Source: Zobellia uliginosa
GTDB taxonomy: Bacteria; Bacteroidota; Bacteroidia; Flavobacteriales; Flavobacteriaceae
DNA: 64,000 bases
Assembly (NCBI RefSeq): GCF_900156625.1
Contig: NZ_FTOB01000003.1
Span: forward strand, 124,001-188,000
Direction of reading: 5' to 3'
Shown: one piece after another, positions 60,101 to 64,000 of the stretch
How positions within the stretch are numbered: position 1 is the stretch's first letter
Layout of the letters: each line of letters begins with the position of its first letter
Made by a program: the position numbers and the translations under genes
Notes under the pieces: generated by a model
The model's database searches: none
Told to the model about the DNA's origin: nothing
The model's input: the letters and a program-made list of their open reading frames with translations, nothing else

Positions 60101-60322
60101 ACCATTCAGTTCAGTATAGATATCTTAAACTTCGGTAATTTGTTGAACAGTGATTGGGGTGTAATTCAGCAACCGAACAGTCTCAACCCGCTATCCGTAT
60201 CGGTAGATGCCAACAACGTGCCTACATATACGTTCAATGAACAACTTACCGAGTCCTTTGGGTATGACTCAAGTTTGTTCTCTAGATGGCAGATGCAATT
60301 CGGTTTGCGTTATATTTTCTAA
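57137..60322 (+). CDS. Oar-like TonB-dependent outer-membrane receptor
   Basis: A 1061-residue TonB-dependent receptor with a signal peptide (LHFSFLLLFSFFTAVSQ), a carboxypeptidase-regulatory-like domain (residues about 27-115: NMSGSVVDDQNQPLLGANVV, YGAITNEDGLFKILNL, LTESQ-type strand), a plug (about 120-250: DEVVVISDR, FGGRNDQYNNFSLDGSFFGN, TGATVNAVTKSGTNEFHGSV) and a large barrel. The plug follows the Oar/OmpA-related pattern (as in Myxococcus Oar), not SusC: the TonB box is loose and no SusD gene is adjacent. The substrate is unknown; Oar-like receptors have been linked to protein or protease export. It is C-terminally complete, ending GLRYIF. The start may be M3 at 57143. Confidence 0.9.
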   Translation: MIMSYKLHFSFLLLFSFFTAVSQVTTSNMSGSVVDDQNQPLLGANVVAVHTPTGTKYGAITNEDGLFKILNLRVGGPYTVTVSYIGFKEQTLNDIFLSLGKTFTLDVSLMTESQALDEVVVISDRGGTFGSDRTGSETSVGRRELTKLPTISRSAEDFTRLEPSASGTPGTGGLSFGGRNDQYNNFSLDGSFFGNPFGLDAPGPGGQTSSQPISLDAIDQIQVSLAPYDVTQSGFTGATVNAVTKSGTNEFHGSVYGFFRNESLTGSKIRGEEVVKPDLKQNQYGVSIGGPVIKNKLFFFANFERDQRDDLGTNGWVPNTGSGAINESRVLESDLISVQSALAGLGYDTGRYEGFTYGAESTKGILKLDWNISEDHRLAVIYNFLNSSKEKPAHPTALGVRGPSAQVLQFENSGYEINNNLQSFQLELNSTFGDNATNKLQVGYSHFDDFRNPFSAPIPAITIQDGAGSNYIIAGHEPFSINNTLDQKVFQLTNNFNYFVGNHTLTAGVSFEKFQFDNSFNLGAYGYDENGDFVQEVGAFASYPSLAAFQTDITDGTLAAALANAQNIFTNSNAAGVGNAGGWALAETNVGQLSFYVQDDWSITPDFKLTYGVRFDKPLYFDTDDKIQENIARKPFTFDPTISYFNPQTDQETLLDSETLPNNDFLISPRVGFNWDVNGSQTTQIRGGSGVFTGRFPFVWLGNQVQGLDSFFYQIVDPDFKWPQVWRTNIGADHRFDSGLILTADISYTKDLNGAHVQNWGLRNPSATLDAPGDNRPVYAAADKGNNAYVFTNSDKGRIWNASLKAQKTWDNGLFASVAYNYLNAQDVNSIEAEITGDAFDFNPNLGDANQDVLSYSKYGDTHRVIGAAAKQFNYGGNNKWSTTISTFFEYAQGGRFNYTYAGNINNDSSFQNNDLIYIPTAAEVQQMQFSGAGQAEAFERFIQQDDYMSDNRGQYFDRYAALAPWRGKWDVKFLQDYRFNVSEDKVHTIQFSIDILNFGNLLNSDWGVIQQPNSLNPLSVSVDANNVPTYTFNEQLTESFGYDSSLFSRWQMQFGLRYIF

Positions 60323-60344
60323 ATAAGCTTAAGATTTATAAGAT

Positions 60345-60378
60345 TTAGGCCGTACGTTTCGTACGGCCTTTTTATTTT
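60345..60378 (+). terminator. Terminator of the Oar-like receptor gene
   Basis: A 10-bp perfect stem (AGGCCGTACG 60347-60356, CGTACGGCCT 60360-60369) with a TTT loop and T-rich tail. The next gene starts only 16 bases later. Confidence 0.88.
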
Positions 60379-60384
60379 TGCAGC

Positions 60385-60858
60385 ATGAAATACATGAGGC
60401 TTACCAAGCAGCAATTAGAAGAGCTGCATCAAGAGTTTATCAACTTTTTGGCAACACAATCGATTACTGCCGATGAATGGCGAGATATTAAAACGAACCG
60501 ACCCCAAGTGGCCGAGGATGAAATTGATGTCTTTAGCGATTTGGTCTGGGAAGGCGTGTTGACCAAAGTGGAGTATTTGGAGAATATTTCCGAAAAACAG
60601 ATGCATCTTTTTCATTTGACGGAAAAGGAAATGAAACTACTGTCGGTCAAGGTCATGAACCCTGAAATCGATTTGACCACTAGTATCGGTTTTTCTTGGT
60701 TCAAGAAAAACTGGCAGTCCGATTTTGTGGAATACCTGACCGCATCAAAGGCCTATTCCGAAGATAGGAACTTAGATAAGTTCAAGCTGATACAGCAAGG
60801 GGCCGTTATTACCAAGGGGGAACTTTACCAATGGTTCGATAACATTATTGCCTCCTAG
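60385..60858 (+). CDS. Conserved Bacteroidota protein (DUF6495-like)
   Basis: A 157-residue acidic, all-helical cytoplasmic protein: YMRLTKQQLEELHQEFINFL, VAEDEIDVFSDLVWEGVLTK, ISEKQMHLFHLTEKEMKLLS. I recall this family as DUF6495 but could not check it. No catalytic motif or localisation signal. The second half (FSWFKKNWQSDFVEYLTASK) is well formed, so the gene is intact. The start is at ATG 60385 or the second ATG at 60394. Monocistronic, between a terminator and the hisS promoter. Confidence 0.7.
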   Translation: MKYMRLTKQQLEELHQEFINFLATQSITADEWRDIKTNRPQVAEDEIDVFSDLVWEGVLTKVEYLENISEKQMHLFHLTEKEMKLLSVKVMNPEIDLTTSIGFSWFKKNWQSDFVEYLTASKAYSEDRNLDKFKLIQQGAVITKGELYQWFDNIIAS

Positions 60859-60948
60859 GTGAATGAACCAATTATTGAAGGAAGACAATTTTAAAGGAAA
60901 GGGCATTGCTATTATCCGCATAAAAGGACACTCCTCTTTCTAAAATTT

Positions 60949-60956
60949 TATATTTG
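60949..60956 (+). promoter_or_regulatory. -7 promoter box of hisS
   Basis: TATATTTG, a perfect TAnnTTTG match, 18 bases before the ATG at 60974. No -33 TTTG is seen at the right spacing. Confidence 0.5.
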
Positions 60957-60973
60957 CACCACAACTACATCCA

Positions 60974-62350
60974 ATGGCACAAAAACCGAGCATACCTAAG
61001 GGAACAAGGGATTTTACCCCTTCCGAAGTCATCAAACGGAATTATATTTTTGACATCGTAAAAAAACATTTTCAGACCTTTGGTTTTCAGCCTATTGAAA
61101 CGCCTTCTTTTGAAAATTCAGATACCCTTATGGGGAAATACGGCGATGAAGGGGATCGATTGATTTTCAAGATCCTGAATTCAGGGGATTATCTTAGTAA
61201 GGTCGATGATGTTACCTTTAGTTCTAAAAATTCAGGTACATTAACGCCCAAGATTTCTGAAAAAGCCCTTCGATACGACCTTACCGTACCTTTTGCCCGT
61301 TATGTAGTCATGCACCAGAATGAAATTGATTTTCCTTTTAAGCGGTACCAAATTCAGCCGGTCTGGCGTGCCGATAGGCCCCAAAAAGGCCGTTTTCGAG
61401 AGTTTTACCAATGCGATGCCGATGTGGTCGGGTCTGATTCCCTATTGCAGGAAATAGAACTGGTACAGCTGTACGATGCCGTTTTTACCGAATTGAAGTT
61501 AGAGGGGGTCAATATCAAATTGAACAATAGAAAAATTCTTTCGGGTATCGCCGAGGTAATCGGGGCTCAGCATCTTTTGATCGACTTTACCGTGGCTTTG
61601 GATAAGCTTGATAAAATAGGCGAAGAAGGCGTGAAGAAGGAAATGGCGGAAAGGGGACTCACTCCCGAGGCCATAGCCAAGGTAGAGCCACTTTTCTCGC
61701 TTTCAGGAAGTAACCTCGATCAACTTCAGGCCTTAAAAGAACTCTTGAAAGATTCGGATACCGGAAGCAAAGGGGTGGAAGAACTTACCTTTATTGTCCG
61801 AACTATTGAGGAAATGGGCTTGCAGTCGGCCCAACTTTCCATTGATGTAACCTTGGCACGCGGACTAAATTATTATACAGGCGCTATTTTTGAAGTGGGC
61901 GCCCCACAGGGTGTTCGTATGGGGTCTATTGGTGGCGGTGGCCGCTACGACGACCTTACCGGTATTTTTGGTTTAAAGAATGTGAGCGGCGTGGGTATTT
62001 CCTTTGGACTCGACCGTATTTATTTGGTTTTGGAGGAATTGGGACTTTTCCCCGAGAGCATCGACCGGTCGTTGCAGGTTCTTTGCTTGAATTTTGGGGA
62101 CAAGGAAGCCCTGGCCGCATTAAAACTGGTATCCGCCCTACGAAAAAAAGGAGTGAAGGCCGATGTGTATCCATCCAAGGCAAAAATCCAGAAACAATTT
62201 AAATACGCCAATAACCGCAACGTACCCTATGTGATATTGATAGGTGAAAAAGAGCTGGAGGAAAATTCTTTTGTGGTCAAGCGTATGGAAAGCGGTGATC
62301 AGCAAACCTATGCCCTTGATGCCGTAGGTGATTTTATAGCGGCCCTATAA
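60974..62350 (+). CDS. hisS: Histidyl-tRNA synthetase
   Basis: Charges tRNA-His; cytoplasmic class IIa synthetase of 458 residues. Motif 1 region: GTRDFTPSEVIKRNYIFDIV; motif 2: FKRYQIQPVWRADRPQKGRF with REFYQCDADV; histidine-binding motifs ARGLNYYTGAIFEV and the motif 3 GGGGRYDDLTGIFG / GVGISFGLDRI. The C-terminal anticodon-binding domain (DKEALAALKLVSALRKKGVK) is present. Its last six bases overlap the end of the convergent Nudix gene. Confidence 0.97.
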   Translation: MAQKPSIPKGTRDFTPSEVIKRNYIFDIVKKHFQTFGFQPIETPSFENSDTLMGKYGDEGDRLIFKILNSGDYLSKVDDVTFSSKNSGTLTPKISEKALRYDLTVPFARYVVMHQNEIDFPFKRYQIQPVWRADRPQKGRFREFYQCDADVVGSDSLLQEIELVQLYDAVFTELKLEGVNIKLNNRKILSGIAEVIGAQHLLIDFTVALDKLDKIGEEGVKKEMAERGLTPEAIAKVEPLFSLSGSNLDQLQALKELLKDSDTGSKGVEELTFIVRTIEEMGLQSAQLSIDVTLARGLNYYTGAIFEVGAPQGVRMGSIGGGGRYDDLTGIFGLKNVSGVGISFGLDRIYLVLEELGLFPESIDRSLQVLCLNFGDKEALAALKLVSALRKKGVKADVYPSKAKIQKQFKYANNRNVPYVILIGEKELEENSFVVKRMESGDQQTYALDAVGDFIAAL

Positions 62351-62899
62351 GCGCTTCTTGATTTCCTTGATAACGGTTTTGTAGTATTCAATGCCGTGGG
62401 GAACGTATTTGCCCAAGTTGGCAAGTCCCCAGGTTTCCTGTGAAAATTGGATCAAGGAAATCAGCTTGAGGTCTTCTACTTCGCTCTCTTGCTTCTTAAG
62501 ATGGTGGAGGGGTTCTTTGAGTTCGCATAAAAACGTATGGTGAAACTCATGATCCATGAGCTCATCGGAAGGTTTTTGCATGGATTTAAATACACCTATT
62601 TTTTCGAGTGCTTCCGGTTGTACGGTAAGTCCGATTTCTTCTTGAATTTCCCGAATTGCCGAAACCTCAATAGCTTCACCTGCTCCTATATGGCCCGCGA
62701 CGGAGACATCCCATAGCAAGGGGTGTATGTCCTTGGTTCTGGCCCGTTGTTGCAGGAGAAGGCGTCCGTTGGCGGTGTAGAGCCAAATATGAACGGTGGG
62801 GTGAAACCATCCTTTGCGATGGGCCTCCGATTTCATAGCCGTTTTGCCCGTAGGCTTTCCTTCGGAATCAAGAATATCTATTAATTCGTCCATAACCAA
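62345..62899 (-). CDS. Nudix hydrolase (IPP isomerase-like subgroup)
   Basis: A 184-residue Nudix protein with the full Nudix box GAGEAIEVSAIREIQEEIG (GX5EX7REUXEEXG). N-terminal lines DILDSEGKPTG and AHRKGWFHPTVHIWLYTANG resemble the YfcD / isopentenyl-diphosphate isomerase subgroup, but the IPP isomerase catalytic Cys motif (TNTCCSHP) is absent, so pyrophosphohydrolase activity on an unknown nucleotide derivative is more likely. The start is probably M3 (62893, MDELIDIL), though M1 is possible. Confidence 0.85.
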   Translation of the reverse strand: MVMDELIDILDSEGKPTGKTAMKSEAHRKGWFHPTVHIWLYTANGRLLLQQRARTKDIHPLLWDVSVAGHIGAGEAIEVSAIREIQEEIGLTVQPEALEKIGVFKSMQKPSDELMDHEFHHTFLCELKEPLHHLKKQESEVEDLKLISLIQFSQETWGLANLGKYVPHGIEYYKTVIKEIKKRL

Positions 62900-62901
62900 A
62901 A

Positions 62902-62927
62902 AAATAAACCCTCCTTGAAAAGGAGGG
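62902..62927 (-). terminator. Terminator of the M42 peptidase gene
   Basis: A perfect stem CCCTCCTT (62909-62916) / AAGGAGGG (62920-62927) with a three-base GAA loop, followed on the minus strand by a T-rich run (62900-62908). Confidence 0.8.
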
Positions 62928-62938
62928 CTGTAGTTTGT

Positions 62939-64000
62939 TTAATCGAAATAGCTGAAAGTTTCCCCGTCTTTAATATTCAATAGGGTTTCGTAAATCAACC
63001 TAATTACGTTTTCGACATCGTCTTTGTGAACCATTTCTACCGTGGTGTGCATATAACGCAATGGCAAAGAGATCAAGGCCGAGGCTACGCCGCCGTTACT
63101 GTAGGCAAAAGCATCGGTATCGGTTCCGGTAGCCCTAGAGGCGGCCATACGTTGAAAAGGAATTTTGTTGGCTTCCGCGGTTTCCAAGATGCGTTCGCGC
63201 AATTTGTTCTGTACGGCAGGGGCGTAAGAAATAACGGGACCTGCGCCGATTTCGGTATGACCTTGGGTCTTTTTGTCGATCATCGGGGTAGTGGTGTCGT
63301 GGCAGACATCCGTAATGATAGCTACGTTCGGTTTTATGGTCTGCGTAATCATTTCTGCACCACGAAGGCCTATTTCTTCCTGAACGGCATTGGTAATGTA
63401 AAGGCCGAAAGGTAGTTTTTTCTTGTTCTCGTGAAGTAGGCGGGCCACTTCGGCGACCATAAAACCACCGGCACGGTTGTCGATGGCGCGGCAGACGAAT
63501 TTGTCGCCATTAAGTATTTGGAATTCGTCAGGGTAGGTAATGACGCATCCTACATGAACGCCCATTTTTTCTACTTCCTCTTTGTCCTTGGCCCCTATGT
63601 CGATAAAGATATTATCTAGTTTCGGAGGGGTCTCCTTTCCTTTGTCGCGTGTGTGAATGGCAGGCCATCCGAAGACACCTTTGACCATTCCGTTCTTAGT
63701 GTGGATGTTTACCCATTTTGATGGGGCTATCTGATGGTCGCTTCCACCGTTTCTGATAACATAGAGCAAACCATTGTCGGTAATGTAGTTTACATACCAA
63801 GAGATTTCATCGGAATGCCCTTCGATGACCACCTTGAATTTAGCATCAGGATTGATGACGCCGACCGCCGTACCGTAAGTGTCGGTAATAAATGTGTCGA
63901 CATAGGGTTTTAGGTAATCCATCCATAATTTTTGACCTTCCCATTCGTAGCCTGTAGGGGCCGCGTTATTCAGGTATTTTTCAAAAAAATCGAGTGATTT
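62939..64000 (-). CDS. M42-family metallopeptidase, 5' end outside the window
   Basis: A cytoplasmic aminopeptidase of the M42 (glutamyl aminopeptidase / PepA-like, tetrahedral TET) family. The frame is open to base 64000, and the residues upstream of the ATG at 63922 (FFEKYLNNAAPTGYEWEGQK) are the usual M42 N-terminus (AxSGxE block), so the gene continues beyond the window. Two-metal site: EGHSDEISW, AIDNRAGGFM, QEEIGLRGAEM with the catalytic Glu, and VCHDTTTP. The C-terminus (LRYMHTTVEMVHKDDVENVI) carries the last metal His. Only the first few residues are missing. Confidence 0.93.
   Translation of the reverse strand, partial: KSLDFFEKYLNNAAPTGYEWEGQKLWMDYLKPYVDTFITDTYGTAVGVINPDAKFKVVIEGHSDEISWYVNYITDNGLLYVIRNGGSDHQIAPSKWVNIHTKNGMVKGVFGWPAIHTRDKGKETPPKLDNIFIDIGAKDKEEVEKMGVHVGCVITYPDEFQILNGDKFVCRAIDNRAGGFMVAEVARLLHENKKKLPFGLYITNAVQEEIGLRGAEMITQTIKPNVAIITDVCHDTTTPMIDKKTQGHTEIGAGPVISYAPAVQNKLRERILETAEANKIPFQRMAASRATGTDTDAFAYSNGGVASALISLPLRYMHTTVEMVHKDDVENVIRLIYETLLNIKDGETFSYFD

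Noticed and set aside
60373-60380. TATTTTTG as promoter for the gene at 60385
   Set aside because: It is part of the tail of the Oar terminator and would leave no leader before the ATG; no -33 element at the right distance.
1-64000. tRNA, rRNA, CRISPR, insertion sequences or prophage
   Set aside because: No tRNA-like cloverleaf, rRNA, repeat-spacer array, transposase or phage gene was recognised in a read of both strands; a covariance-model search was not possible.

Overview
The window looks like chromosomal core sequence from a member of the Flavobacteriaceae (phylum Bacteroidota), probably a marine genus close to Zobellia or Maribacter. The family is well supported; the genus is a guess. 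The grounds are the gene families (DUF4252, DUF3124, DUF6263-like, Oar-type TonB receptor, SerB-SerA fusion, short CarB), many Bacteroidota -7 promoter boxes (TAnnTTTG), the lack of purine-rich ribosome binding sites, and secreted proteins with Bacteroidota-type signal peptides and lipoboxes. I see no rRNA or tRNA gene, insertion sequence, prophage or CRISPR array. Genes are densely packed, and short hairpin terminators with U-runs separate many of the units.

Layout. 1-6 kb: 3' end of mtaB, a degenerate GNAT-like protein, an alpha/beta hydrolase, a lytic transglycosylase, cardiolipin synthase, and a TPR/DUF6263-like pair. 6-14 kb: rpmH, a CarB that ends before its allosteric domain, an acyl-CoA ligase, a GIY-YIG-like protein, a TPR hybrid histidine kinase and a DUF3124 lipoprotein. 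14-20.5 kb: the oxidative pentose phosphate genes gnd | zwf-pgl, then an opposing rmuC / membrane protein / thioesterase operon. 20.5-28.4 kb: corrinoid or iron uptake, with an ABC importer (binding protein, permease, ATPase) split by a DUF1080 gene, an FKBP lipoprotein, and a cobalamin riboswitch ahead of btuB and a BtuF-like protein that has no signal peptide. 28.4-34.5 kb: two tandem S41 protease-like lipoproteins, then an ECF sigma factor, a probable anti-sigma factor and three DUF4252 proteins. 34.6-44.8 kb: mscS, purB, a helical-repeat protein, a sirtuin, trmH, an SRPBCC protein, a MalS-like amylase, a carboxypeptidase-regulatory-like protein, a DEAD-box helicase and rdgB. 44.9-47.5 kb: a small methyltransferase, then SatD, DUF3307 and a hydrolase behind three evenly spaced palindromes. 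47.6-64 kb: serB-serA fusion, rlmH, nadC-brkB-DUF2147-priA, a LytTR regulator, rpsF-rpsR-rplI, an Oar-like receptor, hisS, a Nudix hydrolase and a partial M42 peptidase.

Most of the window is housekeeping. The places most likely to hold something undescribed are: (a) the SatD-DUF3307-hydrolase operon, where a cyclase-like/HTH protein sits behind three palindromes with centres exactly 28 bp apart; (b) the ECF sigma / anti-sigma / triple DUF4252 cassette; (c) the uptake locus, where the ATPase gene has no canonical start codon that would preserve its conserved N-terminus. Gene functions are assigned by reading motifs; no database search was run.
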